Positions 53,866 to 62,585 of a stretch of DNA of 64,000 nt are shown piece by piece. Made by a program: the position numbers and the translations under genes. The DNA comes from Candidatus Woesearchaeota archaeon (lineage in GTDB: Archaea > Nanobdellota > Nanobdellia > Woesearchaeales > DSVV01), in the NCBI GenBank assembly GCA_018661705.1, contig JABJHR010000014.1, positions 62,001-126,000 of the forward strand. Direction: 5' to 3'. The notes beneath the pieces were generated by a model. The model did not search any database. It was not told where the DNA came from and saw only the letters and a program-made list of their open reading frames with translations. Numbering within the stretch: the first letter of the stretch is position 1; each line of letters opens with the position of its first letter.

Positions 53866-53970
53866 ATGACATCTAACAGAGTAGATCAATACGGGGAAGA
53901 TGATCCATTTACTTTTAAGAATATTTTAATTCTAATTTCTGTTGTTGTTGTGATTATGCTGTTGTTCTAA
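53866..53970 (+). CDS. 34-residue single-helix membrane microprotein
   Basis: Too short for the ORF track. ATG at 53866 opens MTSNRVDQYGEDDPFTFKNI followed by the hydrophobic LILISVVVVIMLLF and stop. A GTTTATAAG box lies about 30 bases upstream, the leaderless distance used by other genes here. A soluble acidic N-terminus and a C-terminal membrane helix suit a small tail-anchored regulator or subunit. Not recognised. Confidence 0.5.
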   Translation: MTSNRVDQYGEDDPFTFKNILILISVVVVIMLLF

Positions 53971-53997
53971 AATCAGATATGACCTTTTATCATATTC

Positions 53998-54807
53998 TTA
54001 ACTACCATTAGTTATAGAATATAAATTATCGCAAGTTTCAAAGCTAGATTGTTGTAATTCCTGATATAAGCTTTGTGTTACTGACATTAATTCAAGCCTA
54101 TTTTGAATAAGAGCATTTGTATCATTTACAACCAAAGCAGTAATTGGATCAGAAGGTTGTGTTTCTATAAAGCCCATTACCTTTGATAACGCCTTTAAAT
54201 CACTTTGTAATGTACAAGTTATATTTTCCAGTAAATCAAGATATTGATGATTAGTTTCTCTAGCTAAATCACTCATTTCTTCAATATCACCTTCTTCGTG
54301 ATACTTTTGCATTAATTTATAGTTTGACTCAACTGTATCAAGAAGGGTTATTGCACTACGAACAGCATAAGCATGGCTTTCTCCAAGACCATTGTCATAT
54401 TCTTTTTCAAGAGTATCAAATATTTTGATATAACCTTGAAAATGTTCTGGTGCAACAGTTTCTGATTCCTGGCCTAAATCCAACAACAAATGAAGACTTT
54501 TAAATGAATCAATAAAATTACCAGAAGGCATCAAATAATCCACTATAATGTAATTTCTCATAGCATCTGACTCTTCTGTAAATATTTCCATTAAATCATT
54601 TGCTTGATGAGAAGGACCATATAAAGGATCATCTCCCACAACTAAATTCTCCCCATTATTAACTTCTGGCCCAGATAAAACTTCTTCTAATCGAAAATTT
54701 TGAGTTGAAGTATCATTTGGTTTAGTTATAACATAATCATCTTGAGCAAATGCACCACCAAGTATTAATCTCCCAACAATCCCTAACACAATTATAGTAT
54801 TATTCAT
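53998..54807 (-). CDS. Secreted protein of unknown function
   Basis: About 269 residues. Signal peptide (NNTIIVLGIVGRLILGGAFAQ) then a helical domain with no recognised motif, three cysteines and many acidic residues (CTLQSDLKALSKVMGF). I start at the ATG at 54807, since GGGGATGTG lies upstream and includes the GTG listed in the ORF track. It is probably extracellular or membrane-associated. Neighbours give no hint. Confidence 0.62.
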   Translation of the reverse strand: MNNTIIVLGIVGRLILGGAFAQDDYVITKPNDTSTQNFRLEEVLSGPEVNNGENLVVGDDPLYGPSHQANDLMEIFTEESDAMRNYIIVDYLMPSGNFIDSFKSLHLLLDLGQESETVAPEHFQGYIKIFDTLEKEYDNGLGESHAYAVRSAITLLDTVESNYKLMQKYHEEGDIEEMSDLARETNHQYLDLLENITCTLQSDLKALSKVMGFIETQPSDPITALVVNDTNALIQNRLELMSVTQSLYQELQQSSFETCDNLYSITNGS

Positions 54808-54913
54808 AAATATCACATCCCCATTATTATTTTTATTGTTATTATTTAAGAACTAGTAGATATTATAGATATATAAAAGAAAGTAGTAGCGGTAAGGACA
54901 ACATTAACCAAAA

Positions 54914-55285
54914 TTAAGGATTAGTTATTTCTTGGTATACTTTTTTTATTAAATCTATTATTATGTCAGGCATTGTATCTTCAAAAGTTTTTTCTCCAGG
55001 TATATTTTCCCCATCATAAAGTCCAACATAACTTAGTGTTTTTTCTTTATCAACTCCAACAATAAAAGTCCGGCCTTTTCTTTTACGCCACTCAAATCCA
55101 ATATCACCTGCGGGCTCGGGGCAAATATCCGGAGTTGGCACATCTTCAGGCAAAAGTTTAAGAAAAGATACTGCATATTGGTAAGTGACTTCATCTATTG
55201 GCTCAGCACCATAACCACCCCAGTTTGAAGATAAGCAATCCTTGTATACTTTTTCAAGCTCAGAAAGTGCTTTTTCTAATTCCAT
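54914..55285 (-). CDS. Small conserved hypothetical protein, bacterial-like
   Basis: 123 residues. The pattern SNWGGYGAEPIDEVTYQYAVSFLKLLPEDVPTPDICPEPAGDIGFEWRKRKGRTFIVGVD with LSYVGLYDG recalls a small family I know from bacterial genomes (NWDGYGA... FL..LP...P.P.....G.i.FEW), often near mobile or defence genes, with no assigned function. Here it stands alone. Probable lateral acquisition, but base composition matches the surroundings. Confidence 0.65.
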   Translation of the reverse strand: MELEKALSELEKVYKDCLSSNWGGYGAEPIDEVTYQYAVSFLKLLPEDVPTPDICPEPAGDIGFEWRKRKGRTFIVGVDKEKTLSYVGLYDGENIPGEKTFEDTMPDIIIDLIKKVYQEITNP

Positions 55286-55368
55286 ACTACCAAAGAAATA
55301 GATGGTTGTATAAAAAATGAGTGATTATGTTTTATATAAGTGAAAAAAGTCTGAATTTAAAACCAACC

Positions 55369-57129
55369 TTACCTCAATTTAATATTCCTTGCCAAATGCC
55401 TCTTTATTTTAGGAAGTGAAGCATGGTTAACTAGTCTTATCATATCCCAAGGTTTAGCTTGCCAATTTCCTTTTGAGATATAATCACCAACATTAATTCT
55501 TTTTCTTACAGCCGCTAATAATATTGCATTTAGATCTCCTCCCCTTTTATATGCATCAAAAACAAAATCTCCTGCTGAAGTATCTCCTGTGTTTAAAACT
55601 CCTTCAAGAATATGAGGTGTTGGGTCAAATGAATTTAATTTGAATGAAATTTCCCTAGGAAGCTTTGCTCTAACAGCAGCGTTAAATTCTGCAGCAATAG
55701 CACTTAATTTATGAGGGCCAATCATACCAAACTCTTCAAACGGAGTTCCAGGATGTGGCATTAAAGGATACATATCAATTCTAATCTCTCCTCGGCCTTT
55801 ATGTTGCTTAAGTGTAGCTGCCGTTCTATGAATTAGATCAACATATTCCATTCTATCTGCAATTGTTTCTGTTGGAATTCCCACAATACAATACATTCTA
55901 ACTTCAGTAAATGCTTTTTCTGCAATAACTCTTTCAATATTAGGCATCATTTCTGCATTTTTAATTGTTTTAAGTAAGATTTTGTTTCTTAAAAAATCAC
56001 TTCCTGTTTCAGGAGCAATGTGTAAATATTCTTGATCTAAAAATTCTTCTATCTTATCAATATCATCTATTCTTACTGACCTAATAACTGGTTTTGCAGT
56101 TTTTAAGTTCGCTTTTGCCCATTCTAGAATTTCTTTAAGATCAGCAGGATCATAATTTGTTGAGGAAGCTCCTGCAAGAACAACTTTTTCAACACCCATA
56201 TCATCAAACTCTTGAAGATAACGCATAACTTGTTCTTTTGCATTTGATCTGTACTTCCCTCTAATGTTTGCCATCTGACAAAAACCACATTTGTATTTAC
56301 ACGAATAATCAATAAAAGCAAATGCTTCTTTTCCTTTCTTCATAATTAAACTTGCTCTTCTAAAATCAGGTAAATTACCAATTACTTGTTGTTCAACAAA
56401 ACCTTGAGAATTACCATTATAGATTACATCAACAAGTTCTCCAGCATCATTATATTTTCTTTCTGTAAATTCTGGAACATAAACACCAGGAATATCTGCA
56501 ACCAGATGTAATAATGTTTTTCTATCTTTTCCATTAGTTACTGATTGCCATGCTTCATATCTCTCTGCAATCCTCGGCATTGCTTCATCGCCATCACCAA
56601 TAACAAAAGCATCAACATAATTCTCAAAAGGAGCAGGATTTAAAACACCCATGTGTCCTGCAACAACTAAAGGTTGTCTTTGCTGTGTTTCATTTCTTTT
56701 TTTTCTTTCTTCTCTATTAACTGATAGCCCACTTAATTCTAACAAATTAAATAATCCCATAATTAAAGAAGGGTTTGAGATACTAACACCTAAAATATCT
56801 GCACTTGCAATGTTTTCATGAGAATATAATGTTTTTAATCCGTTTTGTTCTGCATCCGCCATTACATTTGGAAATGGCAGGTAACCAAAATCAACATTAA
56901 AAGAAGTTTGTCTAGCAACTTCATTTGCAACAATATGCATTCCTGAACCACGCCAAAACGCATAAGGAATATCTGGCATTGCCATAACCATGTTTAATCC
57001 ATCTGAGTTGTAACCCAATTTATCTTGTCTAAGGTCTGGACTAACTAAAAGCTTTTGTGTTAAGTTTTGATTATAAGTTTTTTGATCTGTTATTTCTCTC
57101 ACTATTTTCTCACCATACAATTTCTTCAT
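55369..57129 (-). CDS. Radical SAM protein with Rossmann-like N-terminal domain
   Basis: 586 residues. Cluster motif CKYKCGFC (CxxxCxxC) near residue 275 in the radical SAM barrel, followed by EFLDQEYLHIAPETGSDFLRNKI and GIPTETIADRMEY. The N-terminal 250 residues (LGVSISNPSLIMGLFNLLELSG, VAGHMGVLNPAPFENYVDAFVIGDGDEAMPRI) look like the B12-binding-type Rossmann domain of YgiQ/TIGR03960-like radical SAM enzymes, without an obvious DxHxxG base-off cobalamin site. The start overlaps the cyclic-nucleotide-binding gene by 20 bases, implying coupled translation. Substrate unknown. Confidence 0.85.
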   Translation of the reverse strand: MKKLYGEKIVREITDQKTYNQNLTQKLLVSPDLRQDKLGYNSDGLNMVMAMPDIPYAFWRGSGMHIVANEVARQTSFNVDFGYLPFPNVMADAEQNGLKTLYSHENIASADILGVSISNPSLIMGLFNLLELSGLSVNREERKKRNETQQRQPLVVAGHMGVLNPAPFENYVDAFVIGDGDEAMPRIAERYEAWQSVTNGKDRKTLLHLVADIPGVYVPEFTERKYNDAGELVDVIYNGNSQGFVEQQVIGNLPDFRRASLIMKKGKEAFAFIDYSCKYKCGFCQMANIRGKYRSNAKEQVMRYLQEFDDMGVEKVVLAGASSTNYDPADLKEILEWAKANLKTAKPVIRSVRIDDIDKIEEFLDQEYLHIAPETGSDFLRNKILLKTIKNAEMMPNIERVIAEKAFTEVRMYCIVGIPTETIADRMEYVDLIHRTAATLKQHKGRGEIRIDMYPLMPHPGTPFEEFGMIGPHKLSAIAAEFNAAVRAKLPREISFKLNSFDPTPHILEGVLNTGDTSAGDFVFDAYKRGGDLNAILLAAVRKRINVGDYISKGNWQAKPWDMIRLVNHASLPKIKRHLARNIKLR

Positions 57130-59497
57130 TTTTATTATATGAAAATGCTAAAAATAATCCAACTGCAATAAAGTCAGCTGCTAAACCTTTTCCCATTTCT
57201 TGATAATGTGGCTGTTCAAAAACTTGATTATAAGCAGCAACAACTCTTTGATTTAAATCTCCAGAAGTATTTTGAATTACGTCATAAACTTTTCTAATGT
57301 CTGGAAAACCTTGAACAAATTGTCTGTTATGAACAATTGAATTTAAATTTTTGGAATCTTCTGCATCTTTTAATTCTGCAGCATAATAATCAAAAACATT
57401 AGTAACCGGATGCATACCAACATTTCTTTCAACTCTACTTAAGATATATGCAAACTGTTTCATATTAATTAAGGATGAAACATCTTCTTCAGTTGTATTT
57501 TGTAATAATTCTGTTGCCTTATCAAATAAAAAATCAACAGGTTTCTCACAATAAGGATCACAAATTGCCATTGTTGCAATTAATGGAAATCCAAACTCAA
57601 TAATTCCTTGATTAAGTCTGCCCCCTCTTCTATTTAATTTACTAAGCACTTGCATGTTATAACACGCATCATAAAGTAATCCTGGTTGTTTAATATCTTG
57701 ACCTTCTTCACAAGTTTTACCGTGTTTTTTTTGATAGTTCTCAACTCTTGATAACAATTCAAAGATTGCAGGACCCATATTAACTCCAGCAACAACAAAC
57801 TGATCTAATTTTTGAAACTGAGATAAATCCCAATATCTTGTTGTACAACCTTCTTTATTAAATAAAGGTTCAAGTGCACATGCTTTTTGAAAATCAACCG
57901 CAACTTGCGCCATTGTTGTTCGAAAACCTTTTACAATAATTCCTGCAAAAGTTTGGTTTACAATTTCATTAATACCAGGAGTTGCTTGATAAACATTTAA
58001 ATCTACAAATTTATGATCTGTTTCTGTATCTTGAGATAATTTAATTTGTTTTTCTTTTGCATATGCTTTAACAGCTTCAATTTTATTTTGTCCGAGTTTT
58101 ATTCCTGTTTCATTGTTAAGTGCAGCCTCTTGTTCAATTGCTTTGTAGTATAGTTGAATTGCCAATTCACAATCTACTTTTGTAATTTTTCTTGTAGGAT
58201 GTTGAGCAAGAATCATATCTCCTAGTGTCAAGTAATGCTCAGAAGAAGATTCTGCTTTTTCCATGATATCAGTTAAAAATTTCCTATTTCTATAAATATG
58301 TTCGGGATTCCATTTTCCAAAATAAAGCATCCCAGCTAATAATCCTTTATTCATCATACGATCTCGAAGTTTTGCATAATCTTCTGTTTGAAAATCTAAT
58401 ATTTCAAATAATTGTGGATCTATTTTATAACACATATCGGCTTTTACTAAGGATTCATAAGCTGTCCTAAGATTTTCCATTCTATTTGCAAATGGTTTTC
58501 TTGTAAATCTTGTATGGCCTGGACCACTTTCATTTGCATGAATTGCTGCTGTCATCAAAGTAGTAGCATCCCCCACTGCATATTCAAGTGAATTCATTAT
58601 TTTTCCAACAGAGGTAACTTTTTTGTCTTCAAATGGAACTTTAAAATTAAATATACCTGATTCATGTGCTTGAAGATGTGCGTAAGTATGACGTCCTAAT
58701 GATAATTCAATTCTTTCAATAGAATTTCCTTTTTCAACTTGTTCTGCAGCCCATCTAAGAAATCCATTTGTGTTATCAATAAATTTAACTCTTGATCTCA
58801 TTATGTTAACAACATAAGTCATTAATGCCATTGCTCTAGGCAAATTTGTTTCATCATAAATCATATCTTGAAATTCTTCACTAGAAACATAGTTTACTTT
58901 AACTTCATCTTTTGCATACAAACTTGCACTTCTTACATTCCCATCAATAATTGCCATTTCACCAAAAATATTTCCTGATCCTAAGGTTGCAATTTTTTTA
59001 TTTCCAGATCTTTCTTCAAGAATAACATCAACTTCTCCTTTTTCAATAATGTAAATTGCCTCTCCGGGATCACCTTGTCTAAATATTCTTTGTCTTGGTT
59101 CAAAGGTTGTAGAATGTGCAAATAACATTTCTGCTATTTCCTCTAACGCCCCTTTTAATTCTTCCTGGGTTGGTTCATCTGTAAATTCTTTTTCATGTTC
59201 TACTGTTTGATCTGATAATAACCAAGCTTTAGAAACAATATTTCTACTAATAGTTCCTTTTTCAATTAATTCTAATAACTCAGAATGTTCTGCATTAATT
59301 CCCCTAAGCAATTTTGGAAAACTTTGATATTCCTGTTTTAGAAGTAAATATTCTTCTATTAATCTAGAATCATCTAATACTTCTTCTAATCTAAAAGTTA
59401 AAGATGGTAAATCACCAACCCTAGTATATTGTGTAAGTTTCTCTAAAACAAGATCACTTAAACTACCATTTTCAGATAATTGAATTACTTTCCCCAT
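57110..59497 (-). CDS. Cyclic-nucleotide-binding domain protein with large unknown C-terminus
   Basis: About 795 residues from the ATG at 59497 (MGKVIQLSENG; TATA-like TTTATAAATG some 24-30 bases upstream). A CAP-family cNMP-binding domain lies at about 130-235: IFRQGDPGEAIYIIEKGEVDVIL and phosphate cassette FGEMAIIDGNVRSAS with its conserved Arg. N-terminal 120 residues are helical. The remaining 550 residues match nothing I recognise, but contain conserved-looking stretches (HTRFTRKPFANRMENL, RWAAEQVEKG, LSKLNRRGGRLNQGIIEFG, AICDPYCEKPVDFLF). Coupled to the radical SAM gene by a 20-base overlap. Cyclic nucleotide signalling in archaea is little known, so this pair stands out. Confidence 0.78.
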   Translation of the reverse strand: MGKVIQLSENGSLSDLVLEKLTQYTRVGDLPSLTFRLEEVLDDSRLIEEYLLLKQEYQSFPKLLRGINAEHSELLELIEKGTISRNIVSKAWLLSDQTVEHEKEFTDEPTQEELKGALEEIAEMLFAHSTTFEPRQRIFRQGDPGEAIYIIEKGEVDVILEERSGNKKIATLGSGNIFGEMAIIDGNVRSASLYAKDEVKVNYVSSEEFQDMIYDETNLPRAMALMTYVVNIMRSRVKFIDNTNGFLRWAAEQVEKGNSIERIELSLGRHTYAHLQAHESGIFNFKVPFEDKKVTSVGKIMNSLEYAVGDATTLMTAAIHANESGPGHTRFTRKPFANRMENLRTAYESLVKADMCYKIDPQLFEILDFQTEDYAKLRDRMMNKGLLAGMLYFGKWNPEHIYRNRKFLTDIMEKAESSSEHYLTLGDMILAQHPTRKITKVDCELAIQLYYKAIEQEAALNNETGIKLGQNKIEAVKAYAKEKQIKLSQDTETDHKFVDLNVYQATPGINEIVNQTFAGIIVKGFRTTMAQVAVDFQKACALEPLFNKEGCTTRYWDLSQFQKLDQFVVAGVNMGPAIFELLSRVENYQKKHGKTCEEGQDIKQPGLLYDACYNMQVLSKLNRRGGRLNQGIIEFGFPLIATMAICDPYCEKPVDFLFDKATELLQNTTEEDVSSLINMKQFAYILSRVERNVGMHPVTNVFDYYAAELKDAEDSKNLNSIVHNRQFVQGFPDIRKVYDVIQNTSGDLNQRVVAAYNQVFEQPHYQEMGKGLAADFIAVGLFLAFSYNKNEEIVW

Positions 59498-59624
59498 ATA
59501 AGTAGGTAATATAAGTGCATTTATAAATATAGGGGGCAATTGTTACTAATAAGTGGTTTTTGAGTAGAATGGAACAAAACAGAATAAAATTAAATAAAAT
59601 AAAGGAAAGAAAAAATTTAAGCTG

Positions 59625-60491
59625 TCAAACTAAACTTGCAGCACCCACAATACCTGCTCCTTTTAGTTCTGTTCTTACAATTTTACATGCGGGAACAAAA
59701 CTTCTTTTGTTCATTTCTCTGACCATTGTTTTGTTAAAAAACCGCCATGCACCAGCAATTTGGCCACCAAGAACAATTACTTCTGGATCAAATGCATTTA
59801 CAAAATTAGCCAATGCAACTCCTAACATTTCTCCGTATGCTTCAAATGTTTTTTTCGCTTTTCTATTATTTCGTTCCGCAGCTAAGAAAATATCTAAAGG
59901 ATCATTAACTTTTAACCCAAAACTTTTTGCAATCTTAATTAAACCCCTTGTTGAAATAAATTCTTCAACACAACCTTGATTACCACACCTACACTTTGTA
60001 CCTTTGTAATGAAGAGTTGTATGTCCTAATTCAGATGCATTTCCATTTCCCAAATAAAGTTTACCTTTAAAAATTAGTGCACTTCCAATGCCTGTTCCTA
60101 AAGTTAAACAAAGAAAATTCTTATATTTTCTTCCATAACCAAACTTTGCTTCTGCTATTGCAAAACAATTTGCATCATTATCAAGCTTTGTTTTTTTCTT
60201 AAACTTAGATTTAATAATCCCCGCTAAAGGTACATCATGTAAAGGTAAATTAGGAGTATCAATAACAACACCGTCATATGGATCTACAACACCCGCAACC
60301 CCAACACCAATTGCTGTTGTTTGTTTAGAAAATAGTTTATCAATAACCGTAAATATATTTTCAAGAACTTCATCTCTACCTGCTTTTGCATTTGTTAAAA
60401 TCTTTGTCTTATCTATAATCTTACCACGATTATCAATTACTCCTGCCTTAATATAAGTTCCACCAACATCAACACCAATTGTGTACGACAT
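59625..60491 (-). CDS. ROK-family sugar kinase (glucokinase-like)
   Basis: 288 residues. ATP-binding GVDVGGTYIKAGVID at the start, GVGVAGVVDPYDG, LDNDANCFAIAEA with the catalytic aspartate, TLGTGIGSALIFKG, and the ROK zinc site GHTTLHYKGTKCRCGNQGCVEEF. Phosphorylates a hexose, probably glucose or N-acetylglucosamine/mannosamine. A strong AAAGGAGGT ribosome site precedes the ATG. Placed after the phosphoglucose/phosphomannose isomerase gene on the same strand, suggesting a sugar-entry pair. Confidence 0.9.
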   Translation of the reverse strand: MSYTIGVDVGGTYIKAGVIDNRGKIIDKTKILTNAKAGRDEVLENIFTVIDKLFSKQTTAIGVGVAGVVDPYDGVVIDTPNLPLHDVPLAGIIKSKFKKKTKLDNDANCFAIAEAKFGYGRKYKNFLCLTLGTGIGSALIFKGKLYLGNGNASELGHTTLHYKGTKCRCGNQGCVEEFISTRGLIKIAKSFGLKVNDPLDIFLAAERNNRKAKKTFEAYGEMLGVALANFVNAFDPEVIVLGGQIAGAWRFFNKTMVREMNKRSFVPACKIVRTELKGAGIVGAASLV

Positions 60492-60499
60492 ATTAACCT

Positions 60500-60592
60500 C
60501 CTTTGTGAAGGTTTGAAAGGTTTGAAGGGTCGGAAAGGTTTGAAAGTGTAATCCTTTTTAACCTTTAATACCTTTATTACCTTTAAAACCAG
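60500..60592. repeat. AGGTTTGAA/TTAAACCT-type repeat
   Basis: GAAGGTTTGAAAGGTTTGAAG repeats on the left and AACCTTTAATACCTTTATTACC on the right can form an imperfect stem. Lies between the isomerase and kinase genes. Confidence 0.6.
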
Positions 60593-60597
60593 TTATT

Positions 60598-61581
60598 TTA
60601 TTCTTTTAACATATCCTTTAATTTCTCAATAATTTCAACTGGCCCTGCATCAACACCATATTCTTTAGCAAGATGCACACTTGTTAAATCACCCATCATA
60701 ATTGCTGAAAATAATTTAGTTAATTTATCTGGACCAGAAATTCCAATTTCAGTAACAGGAACATTATAATGCTTAACTAAACTTTTTGTAATCTTAATTC
60801 TTTTTTTAATATGTTTATTATCTTCTTGATCTTTCAGAAAGATTACATGAAAATCCGCTAATCTTTTGGTATATCCAACTAACTCATTATGATTTAGTTC
60901 TGGAAGAATATTACAGAAAGCATGGATTTTAGTATTTTCATTAAATTCACATTTCCATCTATATGCAACAACAGCTAAATTATGTGAAGCATAAATTAAA
61001 GGAATTTTTCCAACTAAACTTTTTGCAAGATCTTTTGCAGCATTATCTAACATTGGTTTTTTTAATGCTAAAACTGTATTTTTTATGAACTCTGTTTGTT
61101 TAGGAATCAAATTTGAATTTTCTAACATCCTTAACATAGCAAAGAATGAATAACAGATAGCATTTCTTGGTTGCAAACCACCAGGTAAAGTAATAAATGG
61201 TTGATTTTTCTTAGTAAATAACTCTTTTATTTTTCCACCAGTTGCCATTCCTACAACTTTGCACTTCTTTTTCAATGCATCCCTATATGCAGAAATTGTT
61301 TCTTCTGTGTTTCCTGAATATGAACTTACAATTACTAAAGTATCCTCATCTACCCAGCTTGGAAGTTGATAATCTCTGTTTACTTCAATCCTTAAATCCT
61401 TCATATCTGATAAATATGTCTTAAGAACATCACCAGCAATGGCGCTTCCACCCATCCCTGCAATTACAATTGAATTTACTAGAGAATCTACTTTGAAATC
61501 TTTAACTATAGAAATTGCCTCAACTATATGCTTAGGCATATCCAATACAACTTGCCTAATATCTTTATCTGAACCCATCAT
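60598..61581 (-). CDS. Bifunctional phosphoglucose/phosphomannose isomerase
   Basis: 327 residues of the SIS-domain archaeal family: IAGMGGSAIAGDVL, VSSYSGNTEETISAYRDALKK (phosphosugar-binding serines), and the C-terminal ELNHNELVGYT with Glu and His used in isomerisation, then LAKEYGVDAGPVEIIEKLK. Interconverts glucose-6-P or mannose-6-P and fructose-6-P. With the ROK kinase it provides the first two steps of hexose use or mannose supply for glycans. Start MMGSDKD; either ATG is possible. Confidence 0.9.
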   Translation of the reverse strand: MMGSDKDIRQVVLDMPKHIVEAISIVKDFKVDSLVNSIVIAGMGGSAIAGDVLKTYLSDMKDLRIEVNRDYQLPSWVDEDTLVIVSSYSGNTEETISAYRDALKKKCKVVGMATGGKIKELFTKKNQPFITLPGGLQPRNAICYSFFAMLRMLENSNLIPKQTEFIKNTVLALKKPMLDNAAKDLAKSLVGKIPLIYASHNLAVVAYRWKCEFNENTKIHAFCNILPELNHNELVGYTKRLADFHVIFLKDQEDNKHIKKRIKITKSLVKHYNVPVTEIGISGPDKLTKLFSAIMMGDLTSVHLAKEYGVDAGPVEIIEKLKDMLKE

Positions 61582-61683
61582 AACCCCACTTTTTCATTAA
61601 TATTATAATATTATAATCGTATATATATATTACTTTATATAGATTGTTGTGATTTAGGCTATAATTAAGTGTAAAATATAGTT

Positions 61684-61830
61684 TTAAGTAAGTAGTTTGA
61701 AGTTTGTAGTGGATTATCAGTAAGTAGTTTTGAGTCTTACTGTGTTTTCTCAATACTAATTAACCCATAACCAAACCTCACAACCAATCCACACATAACC
61801 AACTCATTACCCATTACCCACTAACAAAAA
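61684..61830. repeat. GT/AC-rich imperfect inverted repeat
   Basis: AAGTAGTTTGAAGTTTGTAG on the left; CCATAACCAAACCTCACAACC and CATTACCCATTACCCACTAAC on the right. Shares its centre and right arm with the repeat at 16044. It takes up most of the 381-bp gap between the isomerase and L15e genes; both lie between divergent genes. Confidence 0.65.
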
Positions 61831-61867
61831 CTCAAAATCAGGATAATTACACACATACTTCAGTAAC

Positions 61868-61962
61868 CTTTATAAAGGGTAACTCAATCCATTGGTGTAA
61901 CAGAGATGTGGGCGTCACTTGCCTGAATCTGTTATGATTAATAAAATAATGGATGTGAAAAC
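61868..61962 (+). promoter_or_regulatory. Promoter and structured leader of the L15e gene
   Basis: CTTTATAAAGGG (61869-61880) is a TATA box. The leader then folds AACAGA...TCTGTT around GGC...GCC and contains a seven-codon leaderless-position ORF (ATG at 61906, MWASLA, stop at 61926) before GGATGTG and the L15e ATG. Structure or translation of this leader could regulate the ribosomal protein. Confidence 0.45.
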
Positions 61963-62541
61963 ATGGGATTATACAAATATGTTAGAGAGCTTTGGAAAAA
62001 GCCACAGGATTCTTTAGGAGATTTGTGGAAGCAAAGACTTTTCATTTGGAGAAGAGAGCCTGCTACAGTTAGAATTGAAAGACCTACAAGGATTGATAGA
62101 GCAAGAAGTTTAGGTTATAAGGCAAAGCCTGGTTTTATTGTTGTTAGACAACGTCTAAAAAGAGGAGGACGTATGAGAGAAAGACCAAGCGGTGGAAGAA
62201 AACCTAAAAGATATACAAGAAGAAAGAATGTAGGTAAATCATATCAGCAAGTTGCTGAAGAAAGAGCAGCTAGAAAATTTATTAATTGTGAAGTTCTTAA
62301 CAGTTATTGGGTAGCACAAGATGGAATATCTTATTGGTATGAAATTATTTTAGTTGATAAAAGCCATCCAGTAATTAAAAAAGACAAAAACATAAAATGG
62401 ATTGCTGAGCCACAACATAGAAATAGAGTTTTTAGAGGCTTAACTTCATCTGGTAAGAAAAGCAGAGGTATGCTGAATAAGGGTATCGGTGCTGAAAAAA
62501 TCAGACCAAGTTTAAACGCTAATAAAGGGCGAGCTAAATAA
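61963..62541 (+). CDS. rpl15e: Ribosomal protein L15e
   Basis: 192 residues, the typical length. [14 protein letters not shown] at the start, [34 protein letters not shown] and the basic [15 protein letters not shown] and [18 protein letters not shown] regions match archaeal/eukaryotic L15e of the large subunit. Very basic, as expected for binding 23S rRNA. GGATGTG lies eight bases upstream of the ATG. Followed by a T-rich terminator. Confidence 0.96.
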   Translation: MGLYKYVRELWKKPQDSLGDLWKQRLFIWRREPATVRIERPTRIDRARSLGYKAKPGFIVVRQRLKRGGRMRERPSGGRKPKRYTRRKNVGKSYQQVAEERAARKFINCEVLNSYWVAQDGISYWYEIILVDKSHPVIKKDKNIKWIAEPQHRNRVFRGLTSSGKKSRGMLNKGIGAEKIRPSLNANKGRAK

Positions 62542-62544
62542 AGC

Positions 62545-62575
62545 TTTTTTATTTTATTCTTTTTTATTTTATTTG
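62545..62575 (+). terminator. T-rich terminator after L15e
   Basis: GCTTTTTTATTTTATTCTTTTTTATTTTATTT directly after the stop codon; no strong hairpin, typical of archaeal termination. The next gene starts 11 bases later and may read through. Confidence 0.6.
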
Positions 62576-62585
62576 GGACAGAAAC

